A stretch of DNA of 64,000 bases from an uncultured Bacteroidota bacterium. GTDB lineage: Bacteria; Bacteroidota; Bacteroidia; Flavobacteriales; Schleiferiaceae. The position numbers and the translations under genes were made by a program. The notes under the pieces are model-generated. The model was given only the letters and a program-made list of their open reading frames with translations, was not told the DNA's origin and ran no database searches. Shown one piece after another: positions 54,108-62,297 of this stretch. The DNA is taken from NCBI GenBank assembly GCA_913057235.1, contig CAJXNI010000009.1:1-64000 (forward strand). The letters are read 5' to 3'. Each line of letters opens with the position of its first letter. Position 1 is the first letter of the stretch.

Positions 54108-55417
54108 ACTTTTACCGCTTCCTGCACAGGCACCCCAAACAAATCGTAGTCCGAAGCTTCGGTAATTTCTACCTCTACAAATTCACCCACCCGCAGGTAT
54201 TCCGCATTAATTAAAACTTCATTGTCAACATCGGGTGAATCGTATTCTGTGCGGCCCACAAAAAACTCCCCTTCTACCCTATCAATCAGTACTTTTTGGC
54301 GGGTGCCCACAAAACGCTGGTTCATCTCGGCTGAAATCTCCTGCTGAATGGCCATAATTTCATCGGCTCTAGCCTGTTTCACGGCCGCGGGTACATCATC
54401 TTCAAAGTTGTAGGCGTGGGTGTTTTCCTCATGGCTGTAGGTAAATACCCCTAAACGGTCAAAACGCATCTCGCGCACCCATTCTTTTAAAACCTCATGG
54501 TCGTCTTGGGTTTCCCCCGGATAGCCAATAATTAAGGTAGTACGGATGGCCATGCCCGGCACTTTTTCACGCATTAAACGCAACAGCTTATCGGTTTTAG
54601 CCTTAGTGGTACCTCTGCGCATAGCTTTGAGTAAAGGATCGGCTATGTGTTGCAGGGGAATATCAATGTAGTTGCAAATTTTAGGTTCAGCTTTAATCAC
54701 ATCCAACACTTCTTCCGGGAAACCGGTGGGGAAAAGGTAGTGCAAACGAATCCATTCAATGCCCTCGACTTTTACCATGGCTTTGAGTAAATCAGCCAGA
54801 GCTCGTTTTTTATAAATATCTAAACCGTAATAGGTAAGGTCCTGGGCAATTAAAATGAGTTCCTTCACCCCTTTAGCGGCCAGCTTCTCAGATTCTTTCA
54901 CCAAATCTTCAATGGGGGTGCTGCGGTGGCCTCCGCGCATTAGCGGAATGGCGCAAAAAGAACAGGGCCGGTCACAGCCTTCACTAATCTTCAGGTAAGC
55001 GAAGTGCTGGGGGGTAGTAGTAAGGCGCTCCCCTACCAGTTGTTTTTTGTAATCGGCTCCTAAAGCTTTGAGCAGCTGCGGCAGGTTATGGGTGCCAAAG
55101 TATTGGTCAACGTTGGGTATTTCTTCTTCCAGCTGGGGTTTGTAACGTTCTGAAAGGCAACCGGTCACAAAGACTTTTTCAACTTCGCCCTGCTCCTTCT
55201 TATCTACAAACTCCAAAATGGTGTTAATGGATTCTTCTTTGGCGTTATCAATAAAACCGCAGGTGTTTATAACCACAATGTTACCCTCTTCTTCGTGGGC
55301 CACCGCTTTGTTGTTGGCCTTTAGCTGGCCCATTAGTACCTCGCTGTCGTAAATATTTTTACTACAGCCCAGGGTTACAATATTGATTTTATTCTTTCTA
55401 CGACTTTTAGTGCGCAT
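54104..55417 (-). CDS. rimO: Ribosomal protein S12 methylthiotransferase RimO
   Basis: A 437-aa radical-SAM enzyme that adds a methylthio group to S12 Asp. The N-terminal UPF0004 domain has LGCSKNIYDSEVLMGQL and NTCGFIDNAKEES with cluster cysteines; the radical SAM motif is SEGCDRPCSFCAIPLMRGGHRS; a TRAM domain ends the protein (~370-430). It starts 13 bases after the ftsY stop, the usual pair in Bacteroidota. Confidence 0.96.
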   Translation of the reverse strand: MRTKSRRKNKINIVTLGCSKNIYDSEVLMGQLKANNKAVAHEEEGNIVVINTCGFIDNAKEESINTILEFVDKKEQGEVEKVFVTGCLSERYKPQLEEEIPNVDQYFGTHNLPQLLKALGADYKKQLVGERLTTTPQHFAYLKISEGCDRPCSFCAIPLMRGGHRSTPIEDLVKESEKLAAKGVKELILIAQDLTYYGLDIYKKRALADLLKAMVKVEGIEWIRLHYLFPTGFPEEVLDVIKAEPKICNYIDIPLQHIADPLLKAMRRGTTKAKTDKLLRLMREKVPGMAIRTTLIIGYPGETQDDHEVLKEWVREMRFDRLGVFTYSHEENTHAYNFEDDVPAAVKQARADEIMAIQQEISAEMNQRFVGTRQKVLIDRVEGEFFVGRTEYDSPDVDNEVLINAEYLRVGEFVEVEITEASDYDLFGVPVQEAVKV

Positions 55418-55430
55418 TTACGTGTTTTAA

Positions 55431-56384
55431 TTATTCGCCAAAAAGGCTATCTACAAAAGCCCTTTTGTTAAAAATCTGCAGGTCTTCCATTTGCTCGCCC
55501 ACGCCAATGTACTTTACCGGAATTTGCAATTGGTCTGAAATACCAATGGCTACCCCGCCTTTAGCCGTACCATCTAGCTTGGTGAGCGCCAGGGCAGTTA
55601 CCTCGGTGGTTTTGGTAAATTGCTTGGCCTGCTCTAAGGCGTTTTGCCCGGTAGAGGCGTCTAACACCAACAGCACTTCATGGGGAGCATCGGGCACCAG
55701 CTTTTGCATCACGCGTTTAATTTTGCCCAACTCATTCATGAGGTTTACCTTGTTGTGCAGGCGACCGGCCGTATCAATAATAAGCACGTCTGCCTCCTGT
55801 GATAAAGCCGATTGTAAGCTGTCATAGGCTACAGAGGCCGGGTCTGAACCCATGGCCTGCTTTACAATGGGTACGTCTACTCGTTCGCTCCAAATGGTCA
55901 ATTGATCTACCGCAGCCGCCCGGAAGGTGTCTGCCGCTCCCAACACCACTTTGAGTCCTGCTTGCTTAAATTTATGTGCCAGCTTGCCGATGGTGGTTGT
56001 TTTTCCTACGCCATTAACACCTACCACCATAATAACATAGGGTTTATGACTTGCATCAAAAGCCTTAAAATCCGCTTGAGTTTCACCTTGAAGTAAATCA
56101 GCAATTTCCTCCCTTAATATATCATTCAACTCAGCCGTACCTAAATACTTATCACGTGCTACCCGTTCTTCAATACGATCAATGATTTTTACCGTGGTGT
56201 CTAAGCCCACATCGGCTGTAATGAGTATTTCCTCAAGCTCATCCAGCACCTCATCGTCTACCTTGCTTTTCCCCGCTACCGCTTTTGATAATTTGGTAAA
56301 TAAGCTGGTCTTCGTTTTTTCTAAGCCCTCTTCCAGCTTCTCTTTTTTGGGCTCTTTAGAAAACAGATTGCCGAATAATCCCAT
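55431..56384 (-). CDS. ftsY: Signal recognition particle receptor FtsY
   Basis: A 317-aa SRP GTPase that docks ribosomes at SecYEG. The short A region (residues 1-40, GLFGNLFSKEPKKEKLEEG) precedes the N domain and the G domain: GVNGVGKTTTIGKLAHKF, DTFRAAAVDQL, DTAGRLHNK and LTKLDGTAKGG. I use ATG 56384; the upstream extension is leader sequence. The first 46 codons and 32 bases upstream are repeated at 58184-58353. The leader holds GATATTTG (56403-56410), one mismatch to a -7 box. Confidence 0.96.
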   Translation of the reverse strand: MGLFGNLFSKEPKKEKLEEGLEKTKTSLFTKLSKAVAGKSKVDDEVLDELEEILITADVGLDTTVKIIDRIEERVARDKYLGTAELNDILREEIADLLQGETQADFKAFDASHKPYVIMVVGVNGVGKTTTIGKLAHKFKQAGLKVVLGAADTFRAAAVDQLTIWSERVDVPIVKQAMGSDPASVAYDSLQSALSQEADVLIIDTAGRLHNKVNLMNELGKIKRVMQKLVPDAPHEVLLVLDASTGQNALEQAKQFTKTTEVTALALTKLDGTAKGGVAIGISDQLQIPVKYIGVGEQMEDLQIFNKRAFVDSLFGE

Positions 56385-56416
56385 AATCTCTAAAATTGGC
56401 TGCAAATATCTGAAAG
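56247..56416. repeat. Direct repeat arm 1: 5' end of ftsY
   Basis: 170 bases (leader plus 46 codons of ftsY) repeated without gaps at 58184-58353. The outer 67 bases (56350-56416) are identical; the inner part differs mostly at third codon positions. Confidence 0.9.
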
Positions 56417-56544
56417 AAAAGCCAACTACGACCCGAGAAAAGGGGCATTTACCTACTTTCATTAAGGGAAAAAACCTTCATTACCAGAGAAATAGTGCAT
56501 AAGCAACATCCTAGCACCAAGGATTTGGAGCTAGCCAAAAAATG

Positions 56545-58110
56545 CTAGGGAGTAAGCATTATACGGGCTACACCCAAAGGCTTTCCCTCTCCCCTTAATA
56601 CACAGATATAACTACCTGAAGGTAATGGGCTGCTTATTGAAACCGTATCTCCCGGAGGCACATCAAGGGTGTGGGTTTCTACCAGTGCCCCTTGCAAATT
56701 GTATAGGGCTAACAGCGTGGCCTTTTCACCAGCGGGTAGGTCTAAATAAAAATGCCCTTGTGCTGGATTGGGATACAGCGCCAAAGGCGGCAAAGCATTG
56801 AACTCCTCTACACTCAAATCACAGTTGTTAAAAAGGCAACCGTGCCTGTCGGTGCGGTACAACCAGCTAAAAACGGTATTACCTCGGTTGGGATTTACCA
56901 AATTAATATGATAGCCTATGTGCACCAGATTACTATCTCCATCTTGAAAAAAGCTTTCCACATAGCTTTCGTCTAAGGTATCATCATGGTAATAATTGCG
57001 GTACCACAAGCTATCACCCGTGCCGGTAAACTTTAAGCCATAGCTGTAATGGTTGCCAAAATAACCCACCCCTGAAACATAGTAATTGCCATCTAAGGTC
57101 TTTATTATGTCTTGCGCAAACTGCGCCCGGTTGCGCAAACCTAAACGGTTTTCGGTGAGTAAATTGCCTAAGGTATCCATACGACCTACGTACAGGTCAT
57201 TCACACTACCTGTGGACTCTACCCATCGATTATGCACGTACTGATAGGTGCCATTGCCATTGTCTACACAAAAAATACCGGCTGCCCCTAAGGAGTCATT
57301 GTACTCTCGGTACCACAGGTTATTCCCATCACTATCAAAACGAGCCGCAAAGGCTATTTCATAGCCAACAAATGGAAATTGATAAGCTGTTCCAGTAACT
57401 AAAATTTTACCAAAGCTATCAATCAATATATCCATACCCTGCGGTCCGGCCAAGCGGCCAATAACTGTATCTTGGACGTAGGTTTCCCACAGCAAATGAA
57501 AATTGGCATCAAACTTCGCTAGCATGAGATCATACTTTGCAGTGGTGGCGCTAATCATTCTAGCAGCATTTCCTGATAATATAAAAGTACTATCAGAATC
57601 AAATTCCATTGACCAAGATTGATGGCCAAAATGTGTTTGCGGATTATGAAGGTAAGTAGTGGTTAGAGTGGTATCAAAAGTGCTGTTGTCAATCTTCAAT
57701 AAACGAATTCTTGCAGAGTCACTGCTAAAAAACTCCGTAAAAGAGGTGTAAATGAAGCCATTTTTTTCAGCAAGGCAACGAGGGCATTGCATTAAGGCAA
57801 CTAAAGTGTCTGGATAATCGATATCCAGCGTGTCAACAATTGTCCCTGACGGGTCTATTTTAGTGTATTGAAGTCTACTAAGCTCAGTGTTCTTGTTATT
57901 TGCCGTAATATAATCTCCATTTGCCAATTGCAAAATAGCGGATTTAGAATCACTACCTCGCTCATAGAGGGTGTCTAATGGTTGCCCAAACACCACAGCA
58001 CTAAGCATAAGGCATAAAAAGAGGAAAGCCTGACGCAAGCCAGGCTTTCTTTTTGAATCATATTTATTTGAGTACCACAAACTTGGCCGTGTAAAGCGTT
58101 TCATCGGCAT
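56545..58110 (-). CDS. Secreted repeat-type protein with T9SS tail
   Basis: Up to 521 aa. After a hydrophobic segment (AFLFLCLMLSAVVFGQ) come SBBP/propeller-like repeats (DSFGKILVTGTAYQF, AFAARFDSDGNNLWYREYND, GYFGNHYSYGLKFTGTGDSLWY). The last ~80 residues (LALYPNPAQGHFYLDL ... PSGSYICVL ... IMLTP) are a T9SS sorting domain. The start is unclear: the ATG at 58110 and that at 58104 lie inside the chimeric gene's end, and their leading residues are unlike a signal peptide. A TTG at 58038 would give MRQAFLFLCLMLSAVVFGQ, a good signal peptide, but it lies within a hairpin and no promoter box is seen. The original 5' end may have been lost in the rearrangement. Confidence 0.8.
   Translation of the reverse strand: MPMKRFTRPSLWYSNKYDSKRKPGLRQAFLFLCLMLSAVVFGQPLDTLYERGSDSKSAILQLANGDYITANNKNTELSRLQYTKIDPSGTIVDTLDIDYPDTLVALMQCPRCLAEKNGFIYTSFTEFFSSDSARIRLLKIDNSTFDTTLTTTYLHNPQTHFGHQSWSMEFDSDSTFILSGNAARMISATTAKYDLMLAKFDANFHLLWETYVQDTVIGRLAGPQGMDILIDSFGKILVTGTAYQFPFVGYEIAFAARFDSDGNNLWYREYNDSLGAAGIFCVDNGNGTYQYVHNRWVESTGSVNDLYVGRMDTLGNLLTENRLGLRNRAQFAQDIIKTLDGNYYVSGVGYFGNHYSYGLKFTGTGDSLWYRNYYHDDTLDESYVESFFQDGDSNLVHIGYHINLVNPNRGNTVFSWLYRTDRHGCLFNNCDLSVEEFNALPPLALYPNPAQGHFYLDLPAGEKATLLALYNLQGALVETHTLDVPPGDTVSISSPLPSGSYICVLRGEGKPLGVARIMLTP
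58024..58048. terminator. Hairpin between the chimera and the T9SS gene
   Basis: A perfect 9-bp stem GAAAGCCTG/CAGGCTTTC (58024-58032, 58040-58048). T-rich runs lie on both sides (CTCTTTTT on minus, TTTTT on plus). It fits a terminator of the chimeric gene yet also encodes the first residues of the downstream T9SS protein. Confidence 0.65.
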
Positions 58111-58321
58111 TCTTCATTTCCAGTATATAGGTGCCATTTAGCAACTCAGATACATTTATTACCTGCATCTCATGGGTAGCGTTTACCGCATCATCTACTC
58201 TACTCTTACCGGCCACAGCCTTGGATAGCTTGCTAAAAACACTGTTTTTGGTTTTTTCCAAGCCTTCTTCCAGCTTCTCCTTTTTAGGCTCTTTAGAAAA
58301 CAGATTGCCGAATAATCCCAT
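58064..58321 (-). CDS. Chimeric ORF: FtsY N terminus fused to T9SS tail
   Basis: An 85-aa frame starting at the same ATG context as ftsY. Residues 1-46 match FtsY residues 1-46 at 41 positions (differences at 26, 28, 30, 41, 45); from residue 47 (NATHEMQVINVSELLNG, then TYILEMKNADETLY and KFVVLK) it is the end of a T9SS type A sorting domain. It has the ftsY leader and no signal peptide, so the tail cannot work as a secretion signal. It looks like a recombination product; whether it is expressed or useful is unknown. Confidence 0.7.
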   Translation of the reverse strand: MGLFGNLFSKEPKKEKLEEGLEKTKNSVFSKLSKAVAGKSRVDDAVNATHEMQVINVSELLNGTYILEMKNADETLYTAKFVVLK

Positions 58322-58353
58322 AATCTCTAAAATTGGCTGCAAATATCTGAAAG
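58184..58353. repeat. Direct repeat arm 2: ftsY 5' copy
   Basis: Second copy of the 170-base ftsY start. 58287-58353 is identical to 56350-56416; codons 24-46 differ at most third positions while the protein stays alike. Beyond 58353 and before 58184 the sequences are unrelated. Confidence 0.9.
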
Positions 58354-58424
58354 TTTCAGGGTTCTTTCATTTTTTAAAGGTATTCCTTATCCTTGCCGTG
58401 CATTTCCATTTTAAACAATTAACC

Positions 58425-60629
58425 ATGCGAAAAATCCTATGGCCCACGCTACTTGTTCTTTTAGGAATATTTAGCGCAAACGGCCAACAGAACTGGGAAA
58501 ACTACCAACCTTTAGTTTCCGAGGGACCCATTCCAGATGATTTTACTCTGGCCTATGCCGAAAAGTTTGCACGCGAAGCCCAGCAAATTGATCAGGGCGA
58601 ACGAAGAAAAGACCGAAAAAGGCAAGAAGATTTTTACAAACAAAGCGAGTATTTTCTGAATAATTTATTGATGAGTGGTGACATTGTTTTTGGCGATACC
58701 ATCTCTGAGTTTTGCGATAGAGTTTTAGACATCCTGCTAAAGGATGAACCAGAGTTACGCAAAAAAGTACGGATTTATGTGGTAAAATCACCTTTGGTTA
58801 ACGCCTTTGCAACCAACTCTGGGATCATTTTTGTCAATTTAGGTTTAATAGCCCAAGTAGAAAATGAAGCTCAGTTGGCCACGGTTCTTGCGCATGAGCT
58901 GGTGCATTATACCGAGAAGCACGTAATCAATGAATTCCTGGAAGAAAAACGGGTGGAAGAAGGTGACGACCTCTTCAGCAGTACCAACAATGATGATCAG
59001 CTTTCACAAATGAGCAACTACTCTAAAAAGCTTGAGCTGGAAGCGGATGAATTGGGCTTGGAACAGTTTTACAACAAAACCAATTACAGCCCCATTGAAG
59101 CGCTCTACGTAATGGACGTGCTGCAGTACTCCTACTTACCGTTTAATGAAATTCTTTTTGAAAAAGAGTTTTTAGAATGTGGCGGCTACACCATACCCCG
59201 CAGCATGTTGTTGGATGAGCTTTCGCCCATTACCGCTGAAGATGATTATGACGATTCTTTGAGCACGCACCCTAACATCAGAACGCGGAAAAAATCCATC
59301 ACCAAGCATTTAAACCTTAAAGAAAAAGGTGAAAAATATCTGGTAGGTGAAGACTACTTTAACTATTGCCAGCGCCTGGCACGCTATGAAAATACCCGCA
59401 TTTACCTAGAGCGCAGAGAGTATGGTAAAGTAGTATACAATGCGTTTTTATTAGAGAAGACCTATGGTCCTGACCGTTACCAAAGATTAAGTGTAGCCAA
59501 GGCTTTGCACGCCTTAAGCGTTTACAAAGCTGAAAAGGTGAGCTATCGGGTTTTGAGGCGCTATCAGCCTGTAGAGGGAGAAAGTCAACAATCGTACGCG
59601 CTATTAAACAAATTCAGCCCAGAAGCGGCCCTGGCAATTGCCACCGCCTACGCGTATGAATATCATAAAGACTACCCCGGGGACGCCACCGGAAAAAGAC
59701 TATTTGAGCAGTCTCTCTTTAATCTGGTTGATTTATCCGACCTCAGAGAAGAAGACTTTGAAAATGAACTGCCAGATACCAGCGGCTTCTCCTTAGATTC
59801 CATTTTAAATGAGAATGAGGGCCGTAGTAGTAAAATCGCTCGCATTAAAACCCAAAAAGCCGTTTCAGAAGAATTGGCGGAAGATGATTTTTATAAATAT
59901 GCCTTTGTGCCTTTCCTTGAGGACACCGCTTTTACCAACAAATTTGAATCCTACTCAGAACTGGCTGATGAAGAAGAAGACCCCTGGGCAGAGGCTCAGA
60001 AAGAAGATGAAGGTAAGTACGATGACAACAAAGCACTGGGTATAGATAAGCTGGTTTGTGTAACCCCTCAATACCTAAAAATTGATGAGAGTTCTGATGA
60101 CGAGATTAAATACTTCTCATCCCGGGAGCGTCAAGAACGCTATCGTTACTATTTAGGCGAGCTGGCCAACAAGGTTAGATTAGACATGGATCTGGCCGAT
60201 TACAAAGACCTGAACCCCACCCAAACAGAGCGCTTCAATGATATTAGCTTGATGAAAGCCTGGTTATTTGAACGCTTTGGGCACCGCAATTACAATGTAG
60301 TCAACAGCGGCCATGATTTTATCCAAGGGGTTTTGGAAAAATACGATACACCTTACCTAAGCACCACCGGAAATTTAACCGCCAAGCAAAAGGAAGATTA
60401 CTATTCTTTGTGTTTGAGTAGTTGTTTAGTTTTCCCTATTCCCTTTGTTATTGCTGATTTAGCCATTCCAGACTATGAATCTTTCAATTACTTTTTTGTG
60501 TTTGACGTGCGTAATAGCGATGCACTTTTAGCGGAGTACAACTATTATTCTAGTTCAGATGCTCAAGATTTCATTCGCAGCATTATCTACAATAACTTCC
60601 TACAAATAGTTAGCACTCCTAAGAAATAA
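58425..60629 (+). CDS. Secreted M48 family metallopeptidase
   Basis: A 734-aa protein with a signal peptide (1-21, ending SANGQ). The M48 core has NAFATNSGIIFVNLGLI, then the zinc site AHELVHYTEKH (HELVH at residues 157-161) and LELEADELGLEQF (third ligand, ~204-216). The remaining ~500 residues are mostly helical and acidic (EEEDPWAEAQKEDE), without a domain I know. BepA-like quality control at the outer membrane is possible. I use ATG 58425; a longer frame would run antisense through the ftsY copy. A TATCCTTG box (58388-58395) is a near match to a promoter. Confidence 0.87.
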   Translation: MRKILWPTLLVLLGIFSANGQQNWENYQPLVSEGPIPDDFTLAYAEKFAREAQQIDQGERRKDRKRQEDFYKQSEYFLNNLLMSGDIVFGDTISEFCDRVLDILLKDEPELRKKVRIYVVKSPLVNAFATNSGIIFVNLGLIAQVENEAQLATVLAHELVHYTEKHVINEFLEEKRVEEGDDLFSSTNNDDQLSQMSNYSKKLELEADELGLEQFYNKTNYSPIEALYVMDVLQYSYLPFNEILFEKEFLECGGYTIPRSMLLDELSPITAEDDYDDSLSTHPNIRTRKKSITKHLNLKEKGEKYLVGEDYFNYCQRLARYENTRIYLERREYGKVVYNAFLLEKTYGPDRYQRLSVAKALHALSVYKAEKVSYRVLRRYQPVEGESQQSYALLNKFSPEAALAIATAYAYEYHKDYPGDATGKRLFEQSLFNLVDLSDLREEDFENELPDTSGFSLDSILNENEGRSSKIARIKTQKAVSEELAEDDFYKYAFVPFLEDTAFTNKFESYSELADEEEDPWAEAQKEDEGKYDDNKALGIDKLVCVTPQYLKIDESSDDEIKYFSSRERQERYRYYLGELANKVRLDMDLADYKDLNPTQTERFNDISLMKAWLFERFGHRNYNVVNSGHDFIQGVLEKYDTPYLSTTGNLTAKQKEDYYSLCLSSCLVFPIPFVIADLAIPDYESFNYFFVFDVRNSDALLAEYNYYSSSDAQDFIRSIIYNNFLQIVSTPKK

Positions 60630-60634
60630 CAATC

Positions 60635-61441
60635 ATGCGAAAAATAATAATTGCATCCCTCGCCCTGCTTTTCGCAGGGTCCTTAAAAGCACAAGAAGTT
60701 CCGGGCTATTTAGGCAAGCGCTGGGCTTTCACTTATGACATGGCTTTAATGCCTACCTTCTTCAATCCAAATTCCAGTGGCTATGTAAATGAAGGTGAAA
60801 GTTACGCCTTCGCGGCTGTGCCTTTCAGCGTAAGTTTCAAGCATTATTTAAATGCCGAATATGCCTTTAGTAAAAAGAGCAGTGTAAAAGCCGGCATAGG
60901 TTTTTTTAATAGCGTGTACGGGAACAACCTCAATTTTAGAGACTTCTTTTTTGGCGGTGGCCAGCCACCCTACCTCACCGATTTAGGCTCTCTAAATAAC
61001 CTCAGTCTTCACGTAAGCATTAAAAGCTATCGAGAACACTACGCTCCCTTAGGAGCCTACTTTGAATTTAAGCTGGGGCTGGAGATGGTCAACTACGGAG
61101 ACCTGGAAATCAACCTTCCTGCCACTCCTGGTGCTGAGGCCACGCGCCAAATTGCTGGAGGCTCAGCCACCGGATTAGCGGCTTACCTGGGCTGGGGTAA
61201 CACACGCGTCATTAATGATCAGTGGTTCCTTCTTTACGGAATCGAATTCGGCTATATGTACCCCAGTGGAACCTCAAACAACCTGTTTACAAGTGCCTTT
61301 GACGGTGGAGAAACAATCTTCCTGGACGCTAGTGAGGCCTCAGAAGCCTCTATACAAGCGAGCATGGAAGAATCTGCCCTGGGCAGAGTATTCAGTCAAG
61401 CCTTAGTAAACTTTAGAATTGGCGTGGGTATTCTCCAGTAA
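60635..61441 (+). CDS. Outer membrane beta-barrel-like protein
   Basis: A 268-aa exported protein: signal peptide (1-19, ending LKAQ), then alternating amphipathic strands with aromatic girdles (AVPFSVSFKHYLNAEYAFSK, SSVKAGIGFFNSVYG, LGAYFEFKLGLEMVNYG, WFLLYGIEFGYMYP) ending in VNFRIGVGILQ. It fits a small 8-10 strand barrel. It starts 5 bases after the M48 stop, so the two are one operon and the barrel may be a partner or substrate of the peptidase. Confidence 0.75.
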   Translation: MRKIIIASLALLFAGSLKAQEVPGYLGKRWAFTYDMALMPTFFNPNSSGYVNEGESYAFAAVPFSVSFKHYLNAEYAFSKKSSVKAGIGFFNSVYGNNLNFRDFFFGGGQPPYLTDLGSLNNLSLHVSIKSYREHYAPLGAYFEFKLGLEMVNYGDLEINLPATPGAEATRQIAGGSATGLAAYLGWGNTRVINDQWFLLYGIEFGYMYPSGTSNNLFTSAFDGGETIFLDASEASEASIQASMEESALGRVFSQALVNFRIGVGILQ

Positions 61442-61469
61442 GGTAATACACCCCATACCTAGCATTAAA

Positions 61470-61506
61470 AAAGCCCTTGTTGAGATTCCACAAGGGCTTT
61501 TTTTTT
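61470..61506 (+). terminator. Terminator of the M48-barrel operon
   Basis: Stem AAAGCCCTTGT/ACAAGGGCTTT with a 9-base loop, then a run of T to 61506. Confidence 0.92.
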
Positions 61507-61577
61507 GCGCTTTACCATATCTCAATCCAAGCCTTAAACGGAAAAGCTCGCGCGCATTTTTAACGCTCTTCGTCAGG

Positions 61578-61614
61578 CCAAAAAAAAGGCTGTTCCACCA
61601 AAGTGAAACAGCCT
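61578..61614 (-). terminator. Terminator after DUF4295
   Basis: Stem of AGGCTGTT/AACAGCCT plus inner CAC/GTG (61587-61614), followed on the minus strand by eight T. It ends the rpmB-rpmG-DUF4295 operon where ftsY would normally continue. Confidence 0.88.
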
Positions 61615-61638
61615 CTATAATTACTCTTAATCAAAAAA

Positions 61639-61788
61639 TTATTTGAAGAAATCCTTCACTAATTCTTTGTTTACAATTTTTTCTTCAAAAGTGTAAGCGC
61701 CAGTTTTATCACTTTTGGTCATTTTAACCACTTTAGTGAATGAGGCCGAATCACCTTTCTTTAGGGTTGCAACTACTTTCTTAGCCAT
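61639..61788 (-). CDS. DUF4295 small basic protein
   Basis: A 49-aa protein: MAKKVVATLKKGDSASFTKV, then VKMTKSDKTGAYTFEEKIV and NKELVKDFFK. This is DUF4295, a Bacteroidota-specific protein nearly always encoded after rpmG and thought to be linked to the ribosome. It lies 3 bases after rpmG. In most relatives ftsY and rimO follow directly; here a terminator and about 5 kb of other genes intervene. Confidence 0.92.
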   Translation of the reverse strand: MAKKVVATLKKGDSASFTKVVKMTKSDKTGAYTFEEKIVNKELVKDFFK

Positions 61789-61791
61789 ATC

Positions 61792-61974
61792 TTACTTTAT
61801 TTCTTTGTGAACGGTATATTTCTTAAGAATAGGATTGTACTTCTTAAGCTCCATACGGTCAGGAGTGTTTTTCTTGTTTTTGGTAGTAACGTATCTAGAG
61901 GTGCCGGGCATACCACTGTTCTTATGCTCGGTGCACTCCATAATTACCTGTACTCTATTGCCTTTCTTAGCCAT
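61792..61974 (-). CDS. rpmG: 50S ribosomal protein L33
   Basis: A 60-aa large-subunit protein: [40 protein letters not shown] and [14 protein letters not shown]. It has a single Cys, so the zinc-binding CxxC pairs of C+ paralogues are absent. It lies between rpmB and DUF4295. Confidence 0.96.
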   Translation of the reverse strand: MAKKGNRVQVIMECTEHKNSGMPGTSRYVTTKNKKNTPDRMELKKYNPILKKYTVHKEIK

Positions 61975-61996
61975 AATGCCTTGCTTTTAGTATCGT

Positions 61997-62236
61997 TTAC
62001 TTGGTAAGGAATCCTTTGGCACGTGCCTCTTTAATTACGGCCGATACTCCTTTCTTGTTAATATTCTTTAAAGCTGAAGTAGAGACCCTAAGGGTAATCC
62101 ATTTATCTTCTTCTGGAATGTAAAAACGCTTACGGGTAAGATTCACATTAAACTTGCGCTTGTTTTTCTTATTAGAGAACGACACGCTATTTCCGGTAAT
62201 GGCTCTTTTGCCCGTTAATTCACAAACTCTTGACAT
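61997..62236 (-). CDS. rpmB: 50S ribosomal protein L28
   Basis: A 79-aa basic protein: SRVCELTGKRAITGNSVSFS, NKKNKRKFNVNLTRKRFYIP and LRVSTSALKNINKKG, the L28 pattern. First gene of rpmB-rpmG-DUF4295, with a good promoter that overlaps nothing but the cinA 3' flank. Confidence 0.96.
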   Translation of the reverse strand: MSRVCELTGKRAITGNSVSFSNKKNKRKFNVNLTRKRFYIPEEDKWITLRVSTSALKNINKKGVSAVIKEARAKGFLTK

Positions 62237-62264
62237 GGCTTCTACTTCTTAAAAAATTGGGCTG

Positions 62265-62296
62265 CAAAATTATACAAACTTTTTGGGCCTCACAAT
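62265..62296 (-). promoter_or_regulatory. Promoter of rpmB
   Basis: ATTG (62293-62296), 20 bases, TAATTTTG (62265-62272), a perfect -7 box, 28 bases before the ATG and just past the cinA stop. Confidence 0.75.
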
Positions 62297-62297
62297 A

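Noticed and set aside
56417-58183. Insertion sequence or integrative element between the ftsY repeats
   Set aside because: No transposase, integrase, terminal inverted repeats or target duplication is visible, so it is reported only as a duplication.
58131-58424. Upstream extension of the M48 gene
   Set aside because: It runs antisense through the ftsY copy; the signal peptide begins at the ATG at 58425.
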